From the NCBI GenBank assembly GCA_021234155.1, contig JAJEKV010000022.1, positions 10,789,418 through 10,853,417 on the forward strand: a DNA stretch of 64,000 nucleotides. Reading direction: 5' to 3'. Positions 52,500 to 63,345 of this stretch are shown here, piece after piece. The stretch's first letter is position 1. Each line of letters opens with the position of its first letter. Both the position numbers and the translations under genes were made by a program. The DNA is from Isoetes taiwanensis (lineage: Eukaryota; Streptophyta; Lycopodiopsida; Isoetales; Isoetaceae). The notes beneath the pieces were generated by a model that was given only the letters and a program-made list of their open reading frames with translations, did no database searches and was not told where the DNA came from.

Positions 52500-53807
52500 A
52501 TGGCTCGGCTTCATTTTCTCCTATGTATCATCTTGCAACTTTTGCTGCAGCATGCTCATGCTAGATCTTGGTGTAAACCAAACCATAATTGCTGGCCTAG
52601 CCATCAGATCTGGAAAGAATTCAATAATTCATTGCATGGAAGACTTGTGGATCCACGCCCGTCTGCCTTCTATTGCCACAATCCCAACTACAACTCCCAT
52701 CTTTGTAGCATTGCAACTAACAACTGGACCAATGGTTTCTGGAGATCTGATCAAGTGGGTTCTATGCAGGTTCCATACTGGGAATCCTTGGGCGACAAAA
52801 CCTGCCTGATTAACAGCGATCCAAGCCTACCTTGCAAGCAAGGAGCAGTTCCAGTTTATGCAGTAAATGTGAAAGAAGCGGAAGACATTGAAAAGAGCTT
52901 GAAATTTGCAGCAAAACATAATGTAAGGATTGTGGTGAAGAACACAGGGCATGATTTTTTAGGGAGAAGCGCGGGGGAAGGGGCGCTGAGCATATGGGTG
53001 CATAATCTGAAAGGGGTGAAATTCGAGGGGTCATTTGTGGCAGAAGGGTGCAAAGGGACGAGGGAAAAAGGAGTAAAAAGTTTAAGCGCAGAAGCAGGTG
53101 TTCAGTGGAAGGAATTATACGAGGCTGCAGAGGAAAACGGGGTGGTGGTTATTGGGGGAGGCTGTTCTTCAGTCGGAGCTGCAGGGGGGTTCGTCCAAGG
53201 AGGAGGACAGAGCCCGCTGTCCACATATTATGGCATTGCTGCAGACAACGTTTTGCAGTTTAATGTTGTAACCCCAGACGGAAATTTTCGTTTTGCAAAC
53301 AAGTGTCAGAACAAAGACCTCTTCTGGGCTCTTCGAGGTGGCGGAGGTGGCACCTTTGGCATCGTCACCTCTGTGACTTTTCGAACCTTTCCTGCCCTTC
53401 AGAACCTCATCGATGCATCTTACACCATCTCTTCACAAAACTCTTCTCATATAAAAAATCTTACATCTCACTTTGCCTCCATCATTCCCCAGTTAGCAGA
53501 TTCTGGTTGGTCTGGTACCTTCTTATTAACTGGCCTCACTTCCAGCACCTCTGTCAATACCTCCTGCAATAAGAACATTTCTTCTGCTTTCAGCGCATCC
53601 TTCTCTCTTTTCCTAGACTATCTTCACAACCATCCTCAACTCAATATCACGTTCACCTCTTTTACCTCTTATCCATCCTTCCAAGCATGGCACAACTCTT
53701 CCCAATGCTCTATTTATCCTGGAGTCTGCTCTAACCCCACTGGTTCAAAACCAATCCTGGGGGCTTCTAGATTAGTACCTAGAACTCTGTTTGAACAGAA
53801 GCCCTAA
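52500..53807 (+). CDS. Secreted FAD-linked oxidase, fungal MreA-like group (PCMH/VAO superfamily), C-terminally cut short
   Basis: The product has 435 residues. The start is the ATG at 52,500; the frame is open further up but holds only a GTG. Residues 1-22 form a signal peptide (MARLHFLLCI then a Leu-rich core, AHA before RS). CWPSHQIWKEFNNSLHGRL at 31-49 is typical of fungal isoamyl-alcohol-oxidase-like proteins. The PCMH-type FAD domain spans about 112-300. KNTGHDFLGRS puts His151, and GGGCSSVGAAGG puts Cys222, where this superfamily can bind FAD through two covalent bonds. GGGQSPLSTYYGIAADNV, DLFWALRGGGGGTFGIV and the substrate part follow. Eight N-glycosylation sequons (42, 75, 314, 320, 353, 359, 382, 399) fit a secreted protein. 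Relatives oxidise alcohols or similar small molecules with oxygen, releasing peroxide; the substrate here is unknown. Relatives run to roughly 560-600 residues, so about 130 are missing. There is no intron. Typical plant berberine-bridge-like motifs are absent. The 435-residue product would lack its C-terminal part, so activity is doubtful. Confidence 0.85.
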   Translation: MARLHFLLCIILQLLLQHAHARSWCKPNHNCWPSHQIWKEFNNSLHGRLVDPRPSAFYCHNPNYNSHLCSIATNNWTNGFWRSDQVGSMQVPYWESLGDKTCLINSDPSLPCKQGAVPVYAVNVKEAEDIEKSLKFAAKHNVRIVVKNTGHDFLGRSAGEGALSIWVHNLKGVKFEGSFVAEGCKGTREKGVKSLSAEAGVQWKELYEAAEENGVVVIGGGCSSVGAAGGFVQGGGQSPLSTYYGIAADNVLQFNVVTPDGNFRFANKCQNKDLFWALRGGGGGTFGIVTSVTFRTFPALQNLIDASYTISSQNSSHIKNLTSHFASIIPQLADSGWSGTFLLTGLTSSTSVNTSCNKNISSAFSASFSLFLDYLHNHPQLNITFTSFTSYPSFQAWHNSSQCSIYPGVCSNPTGSKPILGASRLVPRTLFEQKP

Positions 53808-54213
53808 CCTCTCAGTCAAATCTTTATGGATGGTCTAAGCAATGGATCCAGTTCTGTCTGGCAGTTATGTCAGCAGGGGCAATGTATCAGTTCCTAGAAG
53901 TAATGCTGTGAATCCTGCATGGCAGGCTGTTGGGGCTAGTTGCTTTTTGGTATAAATTTGCAGAATTCTAGTAGCAGCATGAGCTAGAGCTTACATTGAA
54001 AAACTTAGTAACATCAATGCACCATTGAGGAATTTGACTCCTGAATCTAGAGCTACTTGAATCAGGCCAGATTATACTTGAGCAATTGGCATACAAAGCC
54101 TTTTTTGGATATAACTATCCCAGGCACACAGGGGATTAAGCAAAAGCTGAATCGCTTTTGTTCTGCTCACTTGCCACTTCTGTGTGGGAAGCGAGGATGA
54201 AGAAGATGGATGA
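53808..54213 (+). pseudogene. Frameshifted remnant of the oxidase C-terminus
   Basis: Beyond the TAA at 53,805-53,807 the family's C-terminal blocks continue but change frame. The original frame continues as IFMDGLSNGSSSV. Frame +1 from 53,857 gives GSYVSRGNVSVPRSNAVNPAW and, after two stops, AYIEKLSNINAPLRNLTPE. The original frame returns for SYLNQA near 54,046, the third frame gives AYKAFFGYNYPR near 54,090, and frame +1 closes with CHFCVGSEDEEDG and TGA at 54,211-54,213. These match the NPAW, LxxLTP, YLNEAD, FWGxNYPR and CPTCVGSED landmarks of the family. There are three in-frame stops and at least three or four shifts. The GCGG artefact of other regions is absent here, so true decay is more likely than consensus error. 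A paralogous fragment at 46,955 covers part of the same region. Confidence 0.75.
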
Positions 54214-54292
54214 TGTGGTGGTGATCACAGATATCATTATAGGATTACAAATTTATATGTTAGGCCTAAATATCCACTTATACAGTTATGCC

Positions 54293-55465
54293 CATAGTTA
54301 GCCATTAGCAGTTAGCCGTTAGCTAACGCTAACGCTAAAATAACGTGTAACGCGTTAGCTGCGGACCTAAATAACGTGTTATTTTTTTCCCAAAAAAAAA
54401 TCAGATTTTTAACAGTTTAAAACATGATCCTGACTAATTTGACCATGCTGATTCTAAATATGCAATCAGAATTTAGAAATACATACTCTAACCTGCTAAA
54501 ACTTCTGAATGTAACTCAAACCATTGATCCGAAAGTATGTCCTGCCTTTCATGAAAGTCCTGCAATAAGAACATATGTACTAGCATTTCTAATACAAATT
54601 CTAGCAATTAAACACTACGAAGATGTTATACATGTTTAAGCTGAAACATAAGATGAATCTGTACCATTACCATGTCATTCAGATGTTTAGAAATATTCTG
54701 TAGAACATTTGAGATACTACAAGAAAAGAATAGTACGAAAAACAGGTAGAAAATAGGCAGAACTTTTGAGTATGAAATTGATTACTGTAAAACTGGTTAC
54801 AGTGAGATTTTATTGCTCCTTCAGCACTTCTTAGGTGCTGGGCAGATTATAAATTCAAAGGAAACTGAAGAACCAAATAATCAAAATCGTGGTCCAGGCA
54901 AATCTTCACATACAATCTTCAGAGATTCTTGAGCTGAGCAGGTGAAGGATTTCAGAGAAAACTGAAAGAACCTAATGATCCAAAAAGTACTGCAGCCAAA
55001 TCTTTAGATACAATCTTCATACATCCTTCATTCATTCTATTTTATAGACAGCCATCTGAAGATCTTATCAAAGCTTCTGTCTAAGTAATAAAAATCAAAG
55101 CATTTGCATAAGCATGGAGCATACATGTTATCAGACTTCCTTCTTGCTGGCTTCCTTCTTGCTGGCTTCCACGCTTCATAGGCAGTGATGGCAGCACCGT
55201 GGTTGTTGCTGGCTTCGATTTCTTGAAGAAGAGAGTCCGGAACAGAGCCCGGAACAGTGGTTTTTGCTGGCTCTGAGCCCGGAAGTGTTTCAGACGAAAT
55301 AGCAGCAAAATGCTGCGTTTTTTGGATTAGGACGAAAAAACGAACAAAATGGTATATTTTTTTTTCAATTTGGAGGTCTGAGACATTTTGGGCAAAAAAG
55401 TTATTTTGTTAGCTAACAGATAACGCGTTACAAATTTGGGGCTAACGCGTTATCTGCTAACTATG
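54293..55465. mobile_element. Non-autonomous terminal-inverted-repeat element (1.17 kb), hAT-like or unclassified
   Basis: CATAGTTAGC at 54,293-54,302 and its exact complement GCTAACTATG at 55,456-55,465 bound the element. Inside both ends lie clusters of GTTAGCTAAC, TAACGCGTTA and GCTAACGCGTTA-type palindromes, followed by A/T-rich stretches with TTTTTTCCC and GGGCAAAAAA in mirror position. No transposase is encoded, so it would need help from another element. The flanks share TATGCC/CTATGCC-like bases but I could not define a clean 8-base target duplication, so the superfamily is uncertain. It begins 80 bases after the last oxidase remnant. Confidence 0.65.
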
Positions 55466-56100
55466 CCTGACTAGGGAGTCCATGTCACTACTATAAAAGG
55501 ACGAGTTGCATCTTTTTTGTTTCGTAAGCATGAGCACAATCTAAACTGACAGGCATGGTTTGTTCTGTTAAATTGCAATAACCTCATGTATAACATAGAC
55601 GCACCTGAATTCCTTTCTGTGCTGCATCAATACAGTGTTCAATTTGTAGGTGAGTTGTTTAGAGAGAATTCTAGCACTTGGTCCCTATAGCCTAGTGTAG
55701 ACCATTTTCATCTTTGCTCAGAACATAGTAGCGTTGTAGCATTTACTGTAACATATTTCTACATGTAATTATGTCTTTAAAGTCGGTACTAGCAAAGGTC
55801 TGTTGTGTCACCATGTCTCGTGTTTTATTCTTGGCTTTATGCTCCCTCTTGTGCTATATATATTTTGTAACTTAGGTCCCCATTGCATAGTGTAGACCAT
55901 ATCCATCCTTGCTCCATATGTGGTAACCATTACTGCAACTTATTTATGTATATACTGTTAATATGTCAAAGCATGCTTGTCAGAGTCATTTAATAAAAAA
56001 TACAGGATCACTAGCTTGGAAACAGGTAGGAAGCGTCGGAAACGAAACTGGTGCCCTTGGGAGGGATCGGGGCGGTACTTGATCACAAATCAATGGGGAT
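55466..56100. other. Unassigned DNA
   Basis: No coding motif. GCGG tetramers start again at about 56.07 kb, where the Gypsy remnant begins. Confidence 0.4.
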
Positions 56101-56104
56101 AATA

Positions 56105-57145
56105 CTTGAGTATGCCAGATTACTTTGGCCGGTTTGCTTACTTTCGAGAAGCCCGGTAGAAAATATTCTAGATTTCAATGATCATGTATTTGTGATCTTA
56201 TAAGGAGATCCCCTCGGAAGCGTCTCCACTCCTCAAAGGAATCCACTATAAGCCAATGACTCCTTGTCATAAATGGGATAGTTGATGTGATAACTTTGAA
56301 ACTTCCTTGGTGATAGGCCGATTGGATGTAATTCATGGTCATCCCCTGTGAGGATCCCGCAAGCGCCAAAATCGAAGCATCGCCCGACAATATATGGAGG
56401 CGCAAAGGATGCGCATGAGCAAGAACTAGCGGCGTGGTGAAAGCATGCTTCGAGGAGTATGGCGGTTACGCTTCCACCCGATCCTATTCATTTGTACGTC
56501 ATAACGTGAGAGGCATGTCAAAGGGAAGGGGCAATCTCGAATAATCGAATGAAAGCGCCAATAGGAAATTGGCAAACCCAAAAACGAACATCTCGAGCCC
56601 AGGATGAAGGTGTTTTGCCACTCCGATGATGACATTTTAGGAGTCCATAGAGACTCCATGTAGAGTGATCGATAGCCAGGAACTCCACATTATCTGATTG
56701 AACTAACACTTCTCCAAGTTTGGCACATATAACCCATATACGAAGCTTCGAGGACTTGTTAAACATGTCTCATGTTCTTTGAGAGTCTTAGAATAAATAA
56801 AGAATATATCCAGTAGATAGATAACAAAAGTGTCTAAGAACTCTTGAACAACATCATTAGAGCATATCTTTGGAATACTATCGAACATTGATGAGGTCAA
56901 AGCGGCATAGCAGTTGTACTCAATGGCCATCACAGAGTACAAAAGTTGTTTTCCACTCATCTCCCTCGGGATCCGAATAAGATTGTAGGCACCAGAAGAC
57001 CAATCTTGGTAAAATATCGCTGTAGATTAAGCTCCAACGCTTTGGGATTAGAGGCGAATACCAATTCGGCCTAATGATTTTATTGGGGAACCCACGGTAA
57101 TCAATGACGGGGCCAGCGTGAGTCATCTCAGGGGGTTTCACCTAG
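56105..57145 (-). mobile_element. Decayed Ty3/Gypsy reverse transcriptase and RNase H, fungal/Tcn1-like in type
   Basis: On the minus strand, DYRGFPNKIIRPNWYSPLI near 57.11-57.05 kb, GAYNLIRIP near 57.0 kb, EGDEWKTTF near 56.95 kb, VVQEFLDTFVIYLLDIFFIYS near 56.85-56.79 kb and YVPNLEKC near 56.71 kb are the RT blocks in order. The catalytic YLDD is changed to YLLD. The linker (FLG-P-SYWRF, PLTCLSRYDV) lies at 56.60-56.48 kb. RNase H remnants follow at about 56.40-56.11 kb, with IVDSFEEWRRF and, across shifts, GSPYKI and NLEYF. Wording such as GAYNLIRI, FEEWRR and DHxNLEYF is more like the fungal and vertebrate-type chromoviruses than the common seed-plant Gypsy lineages. Mixed frames and stops show it is dead. 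Confidence 0.8.
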
Positions 57146-60100
57146 GCATATGGGGATACCACATCTGGCGTGCAAGGGGTCCGAGAGAAAACCCACGTAT
57201 CACGACTTTTGGAGGTGGAAAACCCTACATCACGTAAATAGGAAAAGCGGTTTCCAAGCCTTTCCGTAGATGTACTTCGGACTATCCCTAATTTTACACA
57301 TACCCCTGCAGATCTTGTACTTGAGTTTGTGCTTGTGCACCTTACTATATGCAGAATAAATACAAAAATTTCAAAATGTTTTAGTGGCATTTCATCTATA
57401 GGTCACCATTTCCTAGGGTTCTTACATGCATGCGACATTACAAAGGGTAATTCTAAGGCTTTGCAAAGCAAGACAAAATACAACCCGATTCGGTAATATT
57501 AAGCATATGGACTATAAGCTGGCTAAGTCTATACAAAATGCATAAGTTCAATCATAAATGTTACAATGTTTTCAAGCATTGATGCATGAACTCCAACTAG
57601 CGATTTGCGAAAGTGTTTAATCATATTATCTCAAAAAGCCAAATGCTTTCACCATCGAGCACACATTATCTATCACCATTACCTCATACAATGTCTGTTG
57701 TTTCACAAGCGTTCAAATAGGCTGGATGTTTTATGGTCCTAGATTCTCAAGACAACAGTTCAATGATATCCACTATCATAGTATAGTGTTCAATCATATC
57801 TTGTTCAATAGTGCACAAAAGGTTTTAGAAACCAAAATAGAAAGTATTTTTTTTGGAACAAAAGCACAAAAGGTTTTAAAACCAAAATAGGAGAAGTCTT
57901 TTTAAGGACACATGCTTATGTAAAAGTGCAAATCAAATATCCTATAAGCTCCTTTCAAACATTTCCATATAGACTTGAGAAACTTTCTTATGGCGAGGAG
58001 GCCTCTAAGATGAGGTTTACATGCTTTCAGTTAATGTGAAAGCGAGCCTAATATACACTACATCTTAAGTCCAGGCGTATGGGCGACAAAGATAATAGAA
58101 CTAGAACACATGTATGGATAAACGCAGTACGTTATTTTCCAACAGCACCATTTTACAGGAGGGCAGGTAGGCACCACAAATCTGACTATATGACATATTA
58201 CTTGAGACAATTTTCCTGATATACAAGCACATTAAAAGGCAAACTTTGCGTTTAGATAAGGTGGACTTGTTCATGCTTTCAGGAAAAGCCTTTTTGGAAA
58301 ATTTCCAAGCGAAGATTCACCTTTCTTGCACATATTCCTTGAGATGACCTTGAGGTGACGGCTTGAGTGTGGCTAGAGGTCTAGCAACATTTAAGCATCC
58401 TTTAGGGAGAAACTAGAGGGAAGTGGCTAAGATGGAAAACATCCTGCCTGAGAAAGAGGCAATGTATATATCGTAAAGATGAGAGCGGCCACATCAAATA
58501 CCTAATATGATTAAATATGTACTCCACTTGTTGTCCATGTAAGAAAGCTTAGCTGTATATATATTAGGCAATCCATCCTGATTGCTTGAATTCACAGTGG
58601 CAGAATTAAGCATCACGAGGCACCTATAAGCTGATGGTAATTAATTATCACTAAGGCAGGAAGGACACATAAAAAAGAGCAAGATTGCCCAAGATTGCGT
58701 GCTCTATATAGAGACAAAATACCCATGATGTTCAAAAGTTCATAGCGTGGCATACAACATACCAATTTTCCACATGCGGTGTAGTTAAAACAAGATAGGC
58801 GTAACAACACAGGAAACATGTCTGACTTCACTCATGAGAATCTGTGGCTTAATGAGCAGCGATATGTGGCGGTGTATGTCATAGTACTAGAAATGTTAAA
58901 GGTACAACTCAGCTTTGAGACAAGGAAGTAATGAGTAGCGAGACATTTCTTTAAGGCTACAATGTAGCGAGAATTACGTAATACAAACCTCCGTCTTTTA
59001 GGTTAAGATTCCCAATAGCCAAAATGTATTCCATCATGACACCACATGAATTCCATTTTCCAACACCTACATTCATGCAAAGGGATCACTAGCTAGCGGT
59101 ATAGTCTACCCGGAGTTAATGTATTTCATTACCATGATTCATTTAAAGCTCTGGCTTGTGAGAAGGATTTGCATGGATGCATATCAGTCAAAGATAACTG
59201 CTTGCCAATTACATAAAAAGAAAATTACAGGGTAGTATTGTGAACTATCACTCTTCCACTAAACATAAAAGTCTAACTCTACTAATCCTTTTTAAACTTT
59301 TCAAATATCATTTTGGGCACCTTACAATACAACAATAATAATATAAAGTCTTTGCTCAATAGTCGATATATTTACGGCACATAGGAGGAACCCTTGTTGA
59401 GCCAAAACTCCATTCTATGTGAAAGGAGGAAAACATGCATTAAGCTTTATTTAGACTAGAAAAAGAACAGCCCGGCCATACCTGCATTGATAAGAGAGCA
59501 AAGCTGCACGACCCGAGAAAGAAGGAATAGATTATACACAGGCTCCTTTGCTTCACGAAGCTCCTCACTTAAGCTACTCGACTCCTATTCACAGGAGGTT
59601 TTCGAGGACTACTTGGTGGAGCGAAGATCACAGGTGCTTGGTAAAATGGGATGCATCCAACAGCTCCCTCCAAGGTTTTTCCTTGTAAAATAAAATTTGC
59701 CTCACCGATTCTTCGAATCCCCGAAGAGCATCACGAAAAATCTGTTACGTGATTTCCGGCTCCCTTTGCAACAATAAGACTACTTGCATACAGAAACCAC
59801 GATAGCGGAATGCGAGAAATTAAGCGGTTAACCAATCAATAGCTTTGGAGTTAAACCCAAAATACAAAGAAAAGACCGGCAAAATATTTACTGTTTGAGG
59901 CTTCTAAAAGCTCCTGCAAGATTAAAAGCATTTGAGTTCTTGAGCATTACGGGTAGGAGTAGGCCCTACTTGTAGCATACGGATGGACCTTCGCCCAACT
60001 CCCCCTTCTAGACCACCTACGGAGGTGGTAGTGCGACGTATGAAGCGGCCGGTCGTGCTCTGGGGCGTCTCAAGTTAAAAACCCTACCAGTCAAGCTCTT

Positions 60101-60480
60101 GGGTCATCACGGGGTTTCAATGGGTAAAGAGCAAGGGGTCATCCTTCTTTTTAGCTGAAGAATGGCTCTAGCGAGGGGCCGAGAATGTCGGGAATAAGTG
60201 GTGGCTAGATTCTCTTCAATATAATCGCAAAATCTTGAACTTCGTGGAGATAGACCATATGTCGGACCATATGGCGGCATTTTGCAAATCAATAGGACAA
60301 TCATATGGATGATGCTGCAGGACTTTCTTTGGCGTGACTTTGTTAAAAAACATCAAAGAAGTAAGCCGCTTATTTATCTAGGAGCATTGGAGTTGACTTA
60401 AGCTGGTGCGAACTAGCCAGGTGAACTGGGTGCAAATACTTGAACTTGGATCTTGCCTTCTAGATTTGTCGAACTTCATG
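57146..60480. other. Unassigned repeat DNA
   Basis: 57.14-57.4 kb may be the upstream protease or gag side of the minus-strand Gypsy element, but no motif is legible. The rest has only short frames. No gene supported. Confidence 0.3.
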
Positions 60481-60790
60481 AAGGAATCTTGAGATCTGGC
60501 CGAGGTTATGAAGAAGCCTACAAAGTAAGCGAGGACCGGGGCGAGGAGCAGCGAGCGGGAAGCTGGGCAGGGCCCCGAAACAGAAGCTGGACGGGGAAGG
60601 CGAGAAGGCGAGGCTGAGCTGGAGCAAAACAAGCAGGGTGGAGCTAGAATATGAATAGAAATTTGGGGCATGAGCGGAAGGCGAGAGGCAAGAGTCGAAT
60701 CGGCACATGGAGCGAAGAGGAACAACAAGAGCGAATCGGGGGGACCCCATGATCTGCCGTCGAAGTTGATGTTGGCGTAAGGCACTCTGA
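60481..60790. other. Purine-rich (GA-rich) tract on the plus strand
   Basis: The plus strand is dominated by G and A with many GAGG, GAAGG and GCGAG words. The two long overlapping minus-strand frames here (135 and 121 codons) are Pro/Ser/Leu-rich products of that composition. A basic, polar reading on the plus strand would suit a gag tail, but nothing is diagnostic. Confidence 0.4.
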
Positions 60791-62150
60791 GAGGAAGTGG
60801 AACTAGGCTGAGGCAAGCAAATCAAAATGATCTAGTATGCCAATCAATGCGTAGGGTTATGTGAAAAGCTCGAGCGGGGGCAGATCAAGACTATTAAGCA
60901 TGTGGACTACTTGATGAGATTGGAAGGAAATACTACAAGAAACTCCACTCTGACGAGAAGGCGCGTTACATTATGTAGTACTTTTAGAATCTCCGAATCC
61001 ACCAATCACTTGACAGGCGGGTTGCTCAATCTTGCTTCTAGGGATTTAGTGCTTCTTTGTGAATGCATTATCCATAAAAGCAAGTATTTACACCACAATC
61101 CAAGTTGTGCCAACACTTCCAATCTTTCAACCGCGATTTCAATGATATAGGGTTGAAGAATGCTTGCTGACCTTGTCAGATGGAATAAACATGTCAAAGA
61201 AGTGTGAAGAAAATTAAAGAGAAAAGCGGCCAGCAGACTCCTACTACTCGGACCATTTTGAAGTTTTTTGACTGATTTAGGCGGCTTCACAAGGTATCCA
61301 CGAGCAATATGGCCAAGCTTCTCCCGGTAGAGGCAAAAGATTAGCCTCTCTCAGAGCCTTACTTCTCGGCGGCGGATAAGGTCTCGAACTGCCCGATCAA
61401 TGCTGCATGGCGGGTCATTTTGCTCTAGATTCTCACGGATAAGGGCGGGAAGGCGTAGCTATGAAACAGCTTGTGTTGATTGGGAAGACTTTGATTCACG
61501 TCTTTCTTGCCCTCTACGTTAGAAGAAGCCGATTATCATAGGCGCAATCGATGGTTTCTTCAAAGTAAAGGGTCACTCCATAGACAACTGACATATCTTT
61601 CACATCCTCTAAGCCCTTGAACAATATGAAGTGCAACATCATCCCGGTAGTATCTACCTGAATTTGTGAAATTACGATGCATATCTGAAGCTGGAGGAGA
61701 GCCTTGCCTTAGATTGCAAAAGTTTTGTGACTGTTGTCGCTGATGATGGGTCTCCAAAGCATGCAACTTTCACGGAAATGGGGCATTGTGCATTGATGTC
61801 CGGTGTCTCCAAAGCATGCAACTCTAAAGGAGCAAACCAACTTAGGAATGGCCCTTGAGGAGAGAGCCGTCAGCCGCTTGTTTCTGGGCGTGGAATATCT
61901 ATGAGGATGGAGCTGAATCCACCAAGCCTGATGATTCAAAAACGCTTGAATGGACCAGGTAAGTCAAACTACTCTGGTGCGTCTTGACTTTGGTAGCCAT
62001 AAAATCCGAAACTAGAAGCGAATTCATGTGAAGCAACCACGTTCCTTAAGCTCTTATGTAACTGCTGGCATGCTTGAACAAGCTATTGGACACAAATAAA
62101 GTCAAAACCTCCTCCATAGATATAAATCACCAAATATGAGCAAAAAAGGC
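60791..62150. other. Unassigned, probably internal part of the plus-strand Gypsy element
   Basis: It lies upstream of the integrase on the same strand, where reverse transcriptase and RNase H are expected, but no RT block could be read. GCGG is dense here, so frames may be damaged by consensus errors. Confidence 0.3.
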
Positions 62151-62384
62151 TTAGGATGGGCGAGGCAAGAATCGATAAAAGGTATTACGGTTCAACTGTC
62201 ATGAACCTACTTTCGAAAACAAAGGAAAATGCAGTGGAAAGTATGCAAACAAGGAAAATACTCGTGCAAATAGCTTCGCTACATCCAAGATAACCAGCTA
62301 TGCGAAGCGAGGCGAAGCTGAGAAGCGGCCAAATTCGGGGCATTGAGCCATTAAGCGATTACCAAGAAAAGCGCTGGTGGGAGT

Positions 62385-63345
62385 ATCGACATGGATTTCA
62401 TCGCGGGACTCCCAAAACGGCGAGAGGCAGGATGCCTTGATGGTGAGTGAGTGCGACAAGTTGTCAAAAGATGGCACATTTTGTGCCTTGCGAGGACCAC
62501 CAGAATCACGGCTATGGATCTGACAAGCTCTTCACAAAGAGATCTTGAGGCTTCATGGCATGCCAAGGGAGATTATCTCAAGCGGAGATCCAGTTCATGA
62601 GTGCCTTTTGGCAAGACCTCTTTGCGACAATTCGAACCAAGCTATCCGCGGAAGCGCGGCATTATCATCCTCAGGTACGGATGGCGGGCGGAGGCGGACC
62701 AACGAGGATCTTAGAAGACGTACTCTGAAACTATATGCGGAATAAGAAAGCAGAAATAGCGGGAAGAATTTATTCACTTGGTGATTTGCATACAATAGCA
62801 CCAGCGAGAATGCGTCCCAAATGTAGCTATGATCAATTATGGCTATACGATTGCCTAACTCCGGACACTTGGCACAACCCGTGTCAAAAGTAGAAGTTTA
62901 CTTATGAGATGTTGGCGATGTCCTAGGCGGCTCGTGGAAGAGGTTAGAGGGTATCACGCGCTAGCGACAAAGAGTGACAAAGAGCATCATGAGTAAAGCC
63001 GAGCGGTAAGAGAGTTCAAAGTTGGAGATGATGCATGGCTCAAGATATAAAAGGTGAAGCGGTACCGGGATTGGCAATTGCGAAGCTTTGCTCCAAGGTG
63101 GGCGGACCCTTGAGAATAATCAAAGAGTAGGTAATCAATCCTACAAGTTAAATTACCGACACACCTAAAGATTCATAAGGTCTTTGATGATTTGTTGAAA
63201 AGCATACTCCAAATCAGACGAAGTTTGGACACTCCAAGCGTTGTTGGAAATGGCGGAGGAGCGGTGGAAATAGTTCGAGAAATGATTCTTGATAAAACTT
63301 TCAAAGACAAGGAGGTGGAGTTCCTCCAATACTTCCAGTCAGAAT
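62385..63345 (+). mobile_element. Ty3/Gypsy integrase and chromodomain remnant (chromovirus)
   Basis: The plus strand opens the integrase core with MDFIAGLPKRREAGCLDG near 62,391. LRLHGMPREIIS near 62,550, DPVHECLLARPLC in a shifted frame (where AFWQDLFATIRTKL is also readable) and YHPQ near 62,660 follow, then TNEDL-like remnants of the ERTN region. Integrase C-terminal remnants include FKVGDDAWLK near 63,020, LRIIKE near 63,112 and HKVFD near 63,174. The chromodomain-like tail reads VEIVREMILDKTFKDKEVEFL near 63,265-63,330. In a live element integrase joins the cDNA to chromosomal DNA and the chromodomain guides it to marked chromatin. Several breaks coincide with GCGG words. The element's LTRs were not identified. 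Confidence 0.8.

Noticed and set aside
52500-53807. Ordinary plant berberine-bridge-like enzyme
   Set aside because: The N-terminal CWPS block, KNTGHDFLGRS and the ending CVGSED remnant fit the fungal MreA-like group and not the plant motifs.
53790-53860. Intron explaining the stop after FEQKP
   Set aside because: No GT donor and AG acceptor pair bridges the stop while keeping the family landmarks in frame; the later landmarks also change frame several times. CTAACCTCTCAG resembles an acceptor but would need an intron too short to be real.
60378-60825. Overlapping 135- and 121-codon minus-strand frames
   Set aside because: They lie opposite a purine-rich tract, are Pro/Ser/Leu-rich in two frames at once and show no domain.
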